From JACVRW01 sp036407035 (GTDB lineage Bacteria; Actinomycetota; Thermoleophilia; Solirubrobacterales; Thermoleophilaceae): a DNA stretch of 64,000 bases. A program made the position numbers and the translations under genes. The notes below the pieces were generated by a model that did not search any database, was not told the DNA's origin, and saw only the letters and a program-made list of their open reading frames with translations. The DNA is taken from the NCBI GenBank assembly GCA_036407035.1, contig DASXAA010000039.1, positions 1 through 64,000 of the forward strand, given 5' to 3'. This document shows, piece after piece, positions 15,819 through 23,737 of this stretch (position 1 is its first letter; every line of letters begins with the position of its first letter).

Positions 15819-18584
15819 ATGGCGGTGGTGGCTGCCACACGGGAGCTGGAGCCGCGCGAGCGGCGCCCGATCGGCTGGGACGGGCGCACGCTGCGGGCGA
15901 TGCTCGAGGAGTCCGAGCGCCTGTTCGAGGAGACCGGGCGCTACTACGGGCTGGAGCAGCTGGACCTCCAGAGCTCCGACCCGATCGGCTACGAGAAGCT
16001 CTTCTCGCGCATCCGCGGCGGGCTGGTCTCGGCGCGCGAGACCGCGCTCAACATCTCCGCCTCGCCGATCGTGCGCGAGCTCGGCGAGCTGTGCTTCGCG
16101 CTCTACACACCGGAAGGCGACTCGATCGCGCTCTCCACCGGGATCATCGTCCACGTCCACACGATGTCCGACGCCCTCAAGTGGATGGTGCGCCAGGACT
16201 ACGAGGGCAACCCCGCCATCCGGCCGGGCGACATCTTCGCCAACAACGACCCCACGATCGGCGACGTGCACAACGCCGACGTGCAGACGTTCGTGCCGAT
16301 CTTCTGGGACGACGAGCTGGTCGCCTGGGCGGGCGGCGTCACGCACGTGCTCGACATCGGAGCGACCACGCCCGGCGGCGTGCCCGTCGGGCCGACGATC
16401 CGCCTGGACGACGGCATCGACCTGCCGTGCATGAAGGTCGGCGAGGGCGACGAGCTGGCGCGCTGGCACATCGAGCGCTGCCGCAAGCAGACGCGCGCGC
16501 CGATGTACTACCTGCTCGACGAGCGCACGCGCCTGGCCGGGTGTCACATGATCCGCGAGGCCGTGGAGCGGGTGATCCTCGAGGAGGGCGTGGACCGCTT
16601 CAAGCAGTTCAGCCGCGAGGTGATCGAGGAGGGCAGGCGCTCGTTCAAGTCGCGCATCCGCGAGATGACCGTGCCCGGCCGCTACCGCTCGCCCGCGTTC
16701 TTCGACGTGACCTTCGCCGACAAGCCGGAGCTGCCGGCGCGGGCGCGGCGCGACTTCATGATGCACTCGCCGTTCGAGGTGCGGATCGGCGGCGACGGCG
16801 TGTACGAGCTCGATTTCGACGGCAGCTCGGCGTGGGGCTATCACTCGATGAACTGCACGCCGTCGGCTATGCAGGGCGCGATCTGGGTCCAGTTCACGCA
16901 GACGCTGATGTGCTCGGACAAGGTCAACGACGGCGCCTACTTCGCGATCAGGACGAACTTCCCGGAGGGCACGATCGCGAACCTGGGCGACGCCGAGGGC
17001 TCCACCGGGATCGCCTGGGCGTTCCTCCAGCCCGCGTTCACGGGCTACCCGCGCACGCTCTCGCGCGCGCTCCAGGCGCGCGGGTTCATCGAGGAGGTGA
17101 TCGGCTCCTACTCGACCTCGGGCAACGTGATCCAGGGCGGCGGCATCGACCAGTACGGCAACTCGAGCGCGATCATGAACTTCGAGGTGGCCGCCCAGGG
17201 GATGGGCGCCAAGTACGTGCTGGACGGCACCGACCACTGTGCCGCGATGTTCAACCCCGAGGGCGACATGGGCGACGTGGAGATGTGGGAGCTGATCTGC
17301 CCGATGATCTACCTCTCGCGGCGCGTGAAGCCGTCCACCGCCGGCCCCGGGCGCCACCGCGGCGGATCGAGCTTCGAGTCGCTCTCGATGGTCTGGAACA
17401 CGCCGTTCTGGGAGCTCCAGAACCTCGGCACCACGCGCTGCTTCTACGCCACGGGCCTGTTCGGCGGCTACCCCGGCTCCTGCGCCTACGTGCACAACCT
17501 GTTCGGGCCGGAGCTCGGCGACGACTACCCGGTCGCCGACGGCAGCTTCGACGAGCCGGCGTTGATGGCGGTGGAGTGCGAGCGGCGCGAGTACAAGCTC
17601 GACAACTTCACGATGCTCCAGCCGTTCCAGTCCGGCGACCTGTACCTGTCGGTGATGAAGGGCGCGGCCGGGCTCGGCGACCCGCTGCTGCGCCCGGTCG
17701 AGGCCGTGGAGCGCGACGTGGCCGAGGGCCACCTGCTGCCGCGCTTCGCCGAGTCCGTCTATGGAGTCTCCGATCGCGACGCGTACCGCCGCCGCCGGCT
17801 CGAGCGCTCGCGGCCGGCGAGCGAGTGGTGGGCCGAGCAGCGCGAGCGCGTGCTGGCGCACGACGCGATCGAGCCGGTGAAGATCATGTACGCCGAGTGC
17901 ATGCGGCTCTCGCCGCGCTGGGCCGCCGAGTACCGCGGCTTCTGGGACCTGCCGGAGGACTTCCAGTGGGAGGCGGCCACTCCCACGGTGGTCGCGACCA
18001 AGGCCGAGAAGGGGAAGATCACGCCTGATGAGTCGGTGCGCGAGTTCCTCGCGGCGTCCGACGTGTCGGGCGCGGAGGAGCGCACTGCGGCGCCGGGCCG
18101 CACGCTCGAGCCGCAGACGCTCGCCGACATGCTCGACGAGAAGCTCTCCCGGCGCGCCGTCAAGGACATCCAGTCCGGCTTCAAGGACCCGGACCGCTTC
18201 GAGAAGTGGCGCGCCGTGCTCCAGGAGCGGGTGCCGTACGACGAGCCGATCGTGCTGCCGCTCGGCGAGGGGCTGAACGTGGTGCGCGCCGGTGACGAGC
18301 TCGTGATCCGCTGCGACTGCGGCCACGACTTCTGCGGCCACACCGAGAACTGGAAGATGCACGCGGCGATCCACGTGCGCGACACGGACGAGTCGATGCA
18401 GGAGATCTACCCGCGCATGGCGCACGCGGACACCGACTGGATGGAGCTGCGCGAGCTCTTCTGCCCGAGCTGCGCGCGCCAGCTCGAGGTGGAGGCCGCC
18501 CCGCGCGGGTACCCGCTGGTGCACGACTTCCTCCCGGACGTGGAGGGCTTCTACAGAGGCTGGCTGGGACGGGAGGTTCCATGA
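15819..18584 (+). CDS. Acetone carboxylase-type alpha-gamma fusion (HyuB domain plus zinc-binding gamma domain)
   Basis: This 921-residue protein fuses two subunits that are separate in studied acetone carboxylases. Residues 1-760 are the HyuB/AcxB alpha subunit, the carboxylation site. H151, D154 (GDVHNADV) and H176 (GGVTHVLD) keep the 3- and 25-residue spacing of the Mn ligands that I recall as His150, Asp153 and His175 in Xanthobacter. Residues about 769-921 match the gamma subunit (AcxC), with Cys in CDCGHDFCGH (832-839) and FCPSC (882-885) for zinc. Start ATG 15819 follows TAGGCT by 10 nt. It overlaps the next hydrolase gene (ATGA). With the HyuA-like protein it should turn a ketone and bicarbonate into a beta-keto acid using ATP. 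Confidence 0.87.
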   Translation: MAVVAATRELEPRERRPIGWDGRTLRAMLEESERLFEETGRYYGLEQLDLQSSDPIGYEKLFSRIRGGLVSARETALNISASPIVRELGELCFALYTPEGDSIALSTGIIVHVHTMSDALKWMVRQDYEGNPAIRPGDIFANNDPTIGDVHNADVQTFVPIFWDDELVAWAGGVTHVLDIGATTPGGVPVGPTIRLDDGIDLPCMKVGEGDELARWHIERCRKQTRAPMYYLLDERTRLAGCHMIREAVERVILEEGVDRFKQFSREVIEEGRRSFKSRIREMTVPGRYRSPAFFDVTFADKPELPARARRDFMMHSPFEVRIGGDGVYELDFDGSSAWGYHSMNCTPSAMQGAIWVQFTQTLMCSDKVNDGAYFAIRTNFPEGTIANLGDAEGSTGIAWAFLQPAFTGYPRTLSRALQARGFIEEVIGSYSTSGNVIQGGGIDQYGNSSAIMNFEVAAQGMGAKYVLDGTDHCAAMFNPEGDMGDVEMWELICPMIYLSRRVKPSTAGPGRHRGGSSFESLSMVWNTPFWELQNLGTTRCFYATGLFGGYPGSCAYVHNLFGPELGDDYPVADGSFDEPALMAVECERREYKLDNFTMLQPFQSGDLYLSVMKGAAGLGDPLLRPVEAVERDVAEGHLLPRFAESVYGVSDRDAYRRRRLERSRPASEWWAEQRERVLAHDAIEPVKIMYAECMRLSPRWAAEYRGFWDLPEDFQWEAATPTVVATKAEKGKITPDESVREFLAASDVSGAEERTAAPGRTLEPQTLADMLDEKLSRRAVKDIQSGFKDPDRFEKWRAVLQERVPYDEPIVLPLGEGLNVVRAGDELVIRCDCGHDFCGHTENWKMHAAIHVRDTDESMQEIYPRMAHADTDWMELRELFCPSCARQLEVEAAPRGYPLVHDFLPDVEGFYRGWLGREVP

Positions 18585-19474
18585 GCTCGGAGCAGTTCGC
18601 GCAGGTCGGCGACGTCCAGATCGCCTACGAGACGATGGGCGACCCGTCCGACCCGCCGATGCTGCTGGTGATGGGGCTCGGGATGCAGCTGATCCACTGG
18701 CCCGACGAGCTGTGCGCGAAGCTCGTGGAGCGCGGGTTCTTCCTGATCCGCTTCGACAACCGGGACGCCGGGCACTCGACGCAGATCGACGCGCCGGCCC
18801 CGAACCTGCGGCGGGCGTTCGCGGGCCTGCGGATCGAGTCCGCCTACAAGCTGCGCCACATGGCCGGCGACGCGTTCGGCCTTATGGACCACCTCGGGGT
18901 ACAGGCCGCCCACCTGGTGGGCGTCTCGATGGGCGGGATGATCGCCCAGCAGATGGCGATCGAGCATCCCGAGCGGGTGCTGTCGCTCGCGTCGATCATG
19001 TCGACGACGGGCGAGCGCCGGGTGGGGCGCCCGAAGCTGCGCCTCTGGGCGCTCATGACGCGCCCAGCGCCGCGGGAGCGCGACGCGTACATCGAGTACT
19101 TCGTGCGGCTGTTCCGCGCGATCGGCTCCTCCAAGCGCTATCCCGCGAACGAATCGATGATCCGCGAGGAGGCGGCCCGGACCTACGACCGCGGGTACCA
19201 CCCGGCGGGCACCTCGCGCCAGCTCGGGGCGATCATCGCCTCCGGCGACCGCACGGACCGCCTGCGCGACGTGCGCGTGCCGACCGTCGTGGTCCACGGG
19301 CGGTCGGACCCGCTGGTGCCGTTCCGCGGCGGCGCGGCCACCGCGCGCGCCATCCCGGACGCGCGCCTGGTGGCCATCGACGGCATGGGCCACGACCTCC
19401 CGCCGGAGGTGTGGCCGACGATCGTGGACGCCGTCGTGGAGAACGCCGCGCGGGCGGCGGCGCCGGTCGCCTAG
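18581..19474 (+). CDS. Alpha/beta hydrolase
   Basis: This 297-residue hydrolase starts at the ATGA overlap with the carboxylase fusion. LLVMGLGMQLIHWP supplies the oxyanion loop, GVSMGGMIAQQ the nucleophile Ser, VHGRSDPLVPF the acid and DGMGHDLPPE the His. These match the haloperoxidase/esterase group that includes beta-ketoadipate enol-lactone hydrolase relatives. Tight coupling to the carboxylase suggests that it acts on the carboxylated product or releases the ketone substrate from an ester; this is inferred from position only. Confidence 0.85.
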   Translation: MSSEQFAQVGDVQIAYETMGDPSDPPMLLVMGLGMQLIHWPDELCAKLVERGFFLIRFDNRDAGHSTQIDAPAPNLRRAFAGLRIESAYKLRHMAGDAFGLMDHLGVQAAHLVGVSMGGMIAQQMAIEHPERVLSLASIMSTTGERRVGRPKLRLWALMTRPAPRERDAYIEYFVRLFRAIGSSKRYPANESMIREEAARTYDRGYHPAGTSRQLGAIIASGDRTDRLRDVRVPTVVVHGRSDPLVPFRGGAATARAIPDARLVAIDGMGHDLPPEVWPTIVDAVVENAARAAAPVA

Positions 19475-19776
19475 CCCGACCGCTCGCCGCTTGCGGCGGC
19501 GCCGCGGCCCCGCGCGGCGCGGCGCGGCGGCCCCGTGCGGCGCGGAACGCCCGCCCGCGGAGTGTGGCCCGAATTAGTCAACCACCGGTTGACTTAGACC
19601 AGCCACACTCGGCCGGCCGGCAGCTCCCGTAACACTCGCGTTCCAAACAGGTCGGCCGCACGTCACACCAGAGGCCTCGCTCGTAACACAACCACCTCGG
19701 AGCGGCCACCCTGGCTGCCGCGGTAGGCGCCCGTGCGAAGCCGACTGCCGGGCGAAGCGAGGGGGCTTGGCATGAG
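19475..19776. other. Intergenic gap between convergent genes
   Basis: This 302-nt gap has no credible ORF. It begins with GC-rich low-complexity sequence (repeats of GGCGGC and GCGCGG), then holds the 51-nt nested palindrome at 19560-19610, and the rest is unstructured as far as I can see. Both flanking genes end here. Confidence 0.6.
19560..19610. repeat. 51-nt nested palindrome (copy A)
   Basis: Outer arms GAGTGTGGC and GCCACACTC (9 bp) enclose inner arms AGTCAACC and GGTTGACT (8 bp). There are 7 unpaired nt on each side and a 3-nt loop, giving a 9-7-8-3-8-7-9 layout. It lies between two convergent genes. The outer ends GAGTGTGG/CCACACTC recur at 36552-36602. It may act as a two-way terminator or belong to a small repeat family. 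Confidence 0.7.
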
Positions 19777-20523
19777 CTACTCCGCGAAGTCCGGGTTGGC
19801 GCGCCGCGCGTGCTCGGCGCGGCCCTTCGGCTCCTCCCAGTCCTCCTGACGGCCGAGGACGGTCAGGTCGAGGAAGTAGTACGAGCCGCCGACCATCTCG
19901 CCGCCGCGCGCGAACATCGAGTACGTGTGGAACACGCGCTCGCCGTCGCGGACGAAGTGGCTCTGCCCGGGCAGCTCGAGCGGCTGCTCGCCCTCGAAGT
20001 AGTAGGCGGTGCCGGCCGCCTCGTGCTCCGGGAGCGTCCTGTAGTTGTAGGCGAGCGGCGCGACCGACTCGTCGAGCGTGACGCCGAAGTCGTAGTTGAA
20101 ATCGCTCCCGTGCGAGGAGTACCAGGGGAAGGTCCAGCCCTTGCGCGCCTTGTAGTCCTCGATCTTCGCGAGCGGCGCCCGCGAGACGTACGCGAGCGTG
20201 GTGTCGCGCGCGTGCAGGTGCCTGAGCAGCCCGTCGGCGACCTCGTCGGCGCCGGCCGAGCAGCTCGGGCAGCCGTCGGCCCCGCGCGGGTCGAACATGA
20301 AGTGGCCGACGATAAGCTGGAGCCGCCCCTCGAACATGTCGAGCAGGCTCGCCCGGCCGTCCGGTCCCTCGAACTCGTACGGCTTCGCGACCTCGACCAT
20401 CGGCAGCCTGCGGCGCTCCGCGTTCAGCGCGTCGCGCGCGCGGGTCAGCTCCTTCTCCTTCGCCAGCAGCTCCTTGCGGGCGGCAAGCCACTCGTCTCGT
20501 GAGACGACCTGCGGCAGGCTCAT
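19777..20523 (-). CDS. DUF899 thioredoxin-like protein
   Basis: This 248-residue protein matches the DUF899 family of thioredoxin-fold proteins of unknown reaction. Hallmarks are the N-terminal SRDEWLAARKELLAKEKELT helix, RLQLIVGHFMFDP, the DGCPSCSAGADEV motif with a CxxC, GWTFPWYSSHGSDFNYDFG and the C-terminal FHTYSMFARG segment followed by a YYFLDLT strand. The CPSC pair could be redox active. Start is ATG 20523 with a GAGGGCGGG site upstream. It stands alone; the family often accompanies stress or regulator genes but no such link is visible here. Confidence 0.88.
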   Translation of the reverse strand: MSLPQVVSRDEWLAARKELLAKEKELTRARDALNAERRRLPMVEVAKPYEFEGPDGRASLLDMFEGRLQLIVGHFMFDPRGADGCPSCSAGADEVADGLLRHLHARDTTLAYVSRAPLAKIEDYKARKGWTFPWYSSHGSDFNYDFGVTLDESVAPLAYNYRTLPEHEAAGTAYYFEGEQPLELPGQSHFVRDGERVFHTYSMFARGGEMVGGSYYFLDLTVLGRQEDWEEPKGRAEHARRANPDFAE

Positions 20524-20578
20524 CCCGCCCTCCTCTCGATCGGGTGTCAGGAGTATGGACCCGGGCGGGCCGCCGGAT

Positions 20579-21346
20579 TCATCGGCCGGCGTAGACCGAT
20601 TCCCTCAACAGCTCGGCATAGCGCGTGCGCGGATCGCGGCGCTGCGGCGGTCCGACCTCGGCCGTCAGGACCCGCTCGCCGTCCGCTCCCGCCTCGGCGA
20701 GCACCCGCGCGTCCGGGTCCAGCGCCAGCGAGCCGCCGCTGAAGGACAGCCCATCCTGCTCCCCCACGCGGTTGACGTACACGTGCGGCAGCCCGCTCTC
20801 GAGCGCGCGGGCGCGCGCGAACACGTCGTGGTCGAGCTCGAAGGGCGGCGAGTTGGCCGAGATCGTGACGAGCAGGTCGGCGCCGCGCCGGGCGAGTGCG
20901 CGGGCCACCTCGGGGAACTCCATGTCGAAGCAGATCTGGAGCCCGACAACCCGACCGGCGAGCTCCACCGTCACGAGCTCGTCCCCGGCCACGTACGCGC
21001 CGGACTCCTCCCCGAACAGGTGCGTCTTGCGGTACACGCCCGCCAGCTCGCCCGAGGCGTCGATGCACACGGCCGAGTTCGCCACACCCGCGCCGGTGGC
21101 CTCGGCGGCGCCCACCACGAGCGCGGTGCCGGCCTCGGCCGCGGCGTTGCGCAGCTCCGCCACCTCCGCCCCCTCGCGCTGCACCGCCACGGCCGCGGCG
21201 TCGCCGAGCTCGTACCCCGACAGGAACAACTCGGGCAGCACCAGCAGGTCGCTCCCGGAGCTCGCCGCCAGCAGCTCGCGCACGCGGGCGAGGTTCGCGC
21301 CGACGTCGCGCGGCACCGGCGAGAGCTGGGCCAGCGTCACGTGCAC
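20579..21346 (-). CDS. Carbon-nitrogen hydrolase (nitrilase superfamily amidase)
   Basis: This 255-residue enzyme has the catalytic triad of the nitrilase fold: Glu in LPELFLSGYELG, Lys in YRKTHLFGEE and Cys in GLQICFDMEFPE. The size and the later ISANSPPFELDHD and YVNRVGEQDG segments fit the amidase or N-carbamoyl-putrescine amidase branches. The start is GTG 21346. An MITE-like element begins 13 nt upstream, so the promoter may lie inside that element. Substrate unknown; a role with the ureohydrolases 10 kb away is possible but unsupported. Confidence 0.87.
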   Translation of the reverse strand: MHVTLAQLSPVPRDVGANLARVRELLAASSGSDLLVLPELFLSGYELGDAAAVAVQREGAEVAELRNAAAEAGTALVVGAAEATGAGVANSAVCIDASGELAGVYRKTHLFGEESGAYVAGDELVTVELAGRVVGLQICFDMEFPEVARALARRGADLLVTISANSPPFELDHDVFARARALESGLPHVYVNRVGEQDGLSFSGGSLALDPDARVLAEAGADGERVLTAEVGPPQRRDPRTRYAELLRESVYAGR

Positions 21347-21359
21347 GCGGTCATCCTAG

Positions 21360-21526
21360 AGAGCCTGTCGCAGAACCCGATCGTGGTCGGAGGGGGCCGG
21401 ATTCGCGGATGCCATGCGCCGCACGCGAGTGCAGTCGATGCCGGAAGCATCGGCGAGCATCGCGGGTGGCGATCTGGCGCCGCGAGACGGTCCCCTCCGG
21501 CCGCGAGACGTTCTGAGACAGGCTCT
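21360..21526. mobile_element. MITE-like element with 17-bp terminal inverted repeats
   Basis: AGAGCCTGTCGCAGAAC at 21360-21376 is inverted at 21510-21526 (GTTCTGAGACAGGCTCT), 16 of 17 bases matching. Weaker inverted similarity continues about 20 nt further inward on both sides (GGTCGGAGGGGGCC against GGTCCCCTCCGGCC inverted). The 167-bp element has no ORF. Its right arm ends inside the MMPL stop codon (21525-21527) and its left end is 13 nt from the amidase start. No clear target duplication is visible. It looks like a non-autonomous transposon remnant. Confidence 0.65.
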
Positions 21527-23675
21527 AAGCCCGCGCGGGCTCCGCCTTCGGCATGTGGTGGGACACCGTCGCCTTCGGCAACAGGCGGTCCAGCCAGGCG
21601 GGCATCCACCAGGCTCGCGGCCCGAGCAGGCGCAGCGCGACCGGCTGCAGCAGCAGGCGGACCAGCGTGGCGTCGAGCAGCACCGCGACCGCGAGGATGA
21701 AGCCCATCTCCTTGGGCGGGATCGGGCCCGCCACCGCGAACGTCATGAACACGACCACCATGACCGCGGCCGCCGCGTTGATCACCCGGCCGGACCCGGC
21801 CAGGCCCTCCACGACGGCCTGGCGCGCGTCGCCGGTGCGCTGGTACGCCTCCTTCGTCGTCGCCAGCAGGAAGACCGTGTAGTCCATCGCCAGCGCGAAC
21901 ACGAGGGCGAAGAAGAAGATCGGCGCCCAGGCGTCGACGAATCCCTGCGACTCGAAGCCGAGCACGCTCTCGAGCGCCCCGTCCTGGAACACGAGCCGGG
22001 CGACGCCGAACGCACCGGCGGTCGCGAGCAGGTTGAGGGCCACAGCGGCCGCGGCCGCCAGCGGCGCCCGCACCAGCACAACCAGCAGCAGGAACCCGAG
22101 CCCCACGATCACGCCGACCACCAGCGGGAGCCGCGAGACGAGCGCCCGCTCGAGATCGCGGTTCTCGGCCGCCGGGCCGCCCACCAGCGCGCTGTCGGGA
22201 AGGTCGGCGCGCACGGCGTCTATCGTCGATCGCAGCTCGCGGCTGCCCTCGCCGGCGGCGGGGACCGCGGTGAGCAGAGCGCTGCCCCCGGCCTGCTGCT
22301 CGGAGGTGACGGCCGCGATCCCCGGCTCGCGCTCCAGCACGGTCCTGGCCCGCGCGGCGTCGCGCTCGTCGAGCACCACCTGCAGCCGGCTCGGCGCGCC
22401 CGCTCCGAAGCCCCGCTCCAGCAGCGCGTGACCCTCGCGCGAGTCGGCGTCGTGGGGCACGACCGAGATCGTCGGCATCCCCGTCCGCAGACCGAGCGCG
22501 GGCGCCGCGAGCACCAGCAGGATCGCGACCGCCGCCGCGGCGTACGGCAGTGGCCGCGCCCAGAGGCGCCGGCCCCAGCCGGCGAAGCGCTCGCTGCGAT
22601 GGGCGGCCGCGCCGCGCAGGCGTATCCGGCCGCCGTTGATCCGGTGGCCGAGCGCGGACAGCGCGGCGGGCAGCAGCGTCAGGGTCGCCGCCAGCACCGA
22701 CACGACGGCCAGCACGATGCCGAGCGGCACGGACCGGAACGTCGGCACCGGCACGAGCATCACCGCGAGCAGGGCGGCGATCACGGTGAGCCCGCTGGCG
22801 AGCACGGCCTTGCCGGCCGTGTCCATCGTGCGAATCGTCGCGTCCCGCGGCGAGAGGCCCTCCGCGAGCGCGCCCCGGAAGCGGACCACGATGAACAGCG
22901 CGTAGTCGATCCCGAGCGCGATCGCGAACATCATCGCGAAGTTCATCGCCCAGATGGACACGTCGAGCAGCTGTCCTGCCACGAACAGCAGGCCGCCCGC
23001 GCCGAGCAGCCCGGCCATCGTCAGCAGCAGCGGCAGGCCGGCCGCCACGAGGGTGCCGAACGCGAGCACCAGCAGCGTGAGCGTGAGCGGCCAGGAGAGC
23101 GCCTCGGACTTCATCATGGCGGCCTTGTTGGCGTGGTTGAAGTCGGACCACATGGCGGCCGGGCCGGTGAGACGGACGCTGACGCCGGGCGTCGAGAGGC
23201 CGGCGAGGCGGTCCTCAAGGCGGCCCGCCGCCTCGACCATCTCCGAGGGCGGCGCGCCAGCGAGCCCCGTGACGATCGCGGTGCGGCCGTCCGGCGAGAC
23301 GGAGACGCCCCGCTCGGGCCCGCGCACCCCGCTCACCGCCGATTCGCCGCGTAGCACCCGCTCCACACCGGCGAGCGTCGCGCGCACCGGTGGGTCGCCG
23401 ATCCCGGCGCTCTTGCCCGCCACGACGACCGACAGCGCATACGTCCCCTGCCCGGGGAAGTGCGACTCGATCGCGCGGCGAGCCTCGCCGGACTCCGACC
23501 CGGGCGCCTCCCAGCCCGCGCCCGAGAGCGCGCGGTCGGCGAACGGCGCGAGCGCCCCGAGGGCGAGGACGGCAACGCCCCAGATGACGACGAGCAGGCG
23601 ACGGTGATCGGCCGCCCATGCACCGAGGCGTCCAAGGGCTGTGGCGGGAGTGATCGTGTTGCTCAGAGGGCTCAT
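21525..23675 (-). CDS. MMPL-family RND exporter
   Basis: This 716-residue membrane protein has the duplicated MMPL layout: TM1 (HRRLLVVIWGVAVLALGALA), a periplasmic domain, five TM helices, then the same order again from about residue 360. The first half keeps AIALGIDYALFIVVRFR and the second ALAMDYTVFLLATTKE, the family's proton-relay region with Asp-Tyr in the membrane. Such proteins export lipids or drugs. The ATG at 23675 follows TACGGT by 7 nt, so the mRNA may be leaderless. The stop codon overlaps the right end of the MITE-like element. The gene next upstream on the same strand is the HD-GYP/LuxR regulator. Confidence 0.92.
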   Translation of the reverse strand: MSPLSNTITPATALGRLGAWAADHRRLLVVIWGVAVLALGALAPFADRALSGAGWEAPGSESGEARRAIESHFPGQGTYALSVVVAGKSAGIGDPPVRATLAGVERVLRGESAVSGVRGPERGVSVSPDGRTAIVTGLAGAPPSEMVEAAGRLEDRLAGLSTPGVSVRLTGPAAMWSDFNHANKAAMMKSEALSWPLTLTLLVLAFGTLVAAGLPLLLTMAGLLGAGGLLFVAGQLLDVSIWAMNFAMMFAIALGIDYALFIVVRFRGALAEGLSPRDATIRTMDTAGKAVLASGLTVIAALLAVMLVPVPTFRSVPLGIVLAVVSVLAATLTLLPAALSALGHRINGGRIRLRGAAAHRSERFAGWGRRLWARPLPYAAAAVAILLVLAAPALGLRTGMPTISVVPHDADSREGHALLERGFGAGAPSRLQVVLDERDAARARTVLEREPGIAAVTSEQQAGGSALLTAVPAAGEGSRELRSTIDAVRADLPDSALVGGPAAENRDLERALVSRLPLVVGVIVGLGFLLLVVLVRAPLAAAAAVALNLLATAGAFGVARLVFQDGALESVLGFESQGFVDAWAPIFFFALVFALAMDYTVFLLATTKEAYQRTGDARQAVVEGLAGSGRVINAAAAVMVVVFMTFAVAGPIPPKEMGFILAVAVLLDATLVRLLLQPVALRLLGPRAWWMPAWLDRLLPKATVSHHMPKAEPARA

Positions 23676-23682
23676 GCGACCG

Positions 23683-23688
23683 ACCGTA
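23683..23688 (-). promoter_or_regulatory. -10 hexamer for a leaderless MMPL mRNA
   Basis: On the minus strand TACGGT is followed by 7 nt and then the ATG at 23675. No ribosome site is present. Confidence 0.35.
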
Positions 23689-23737
23689 GGCCGGGTCGCT
23701 CGCCCCCACATCGGGCATTCGCCCGATCTTCCGCGGC

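Noticed and set aside
16091..18028. A 645-codon alternative frame inside the carboxylase fusion gene
   Set aside because: Same strand, other frame; product is Arg-rich without domains while the main frame encodes the conserved HyuB domain.
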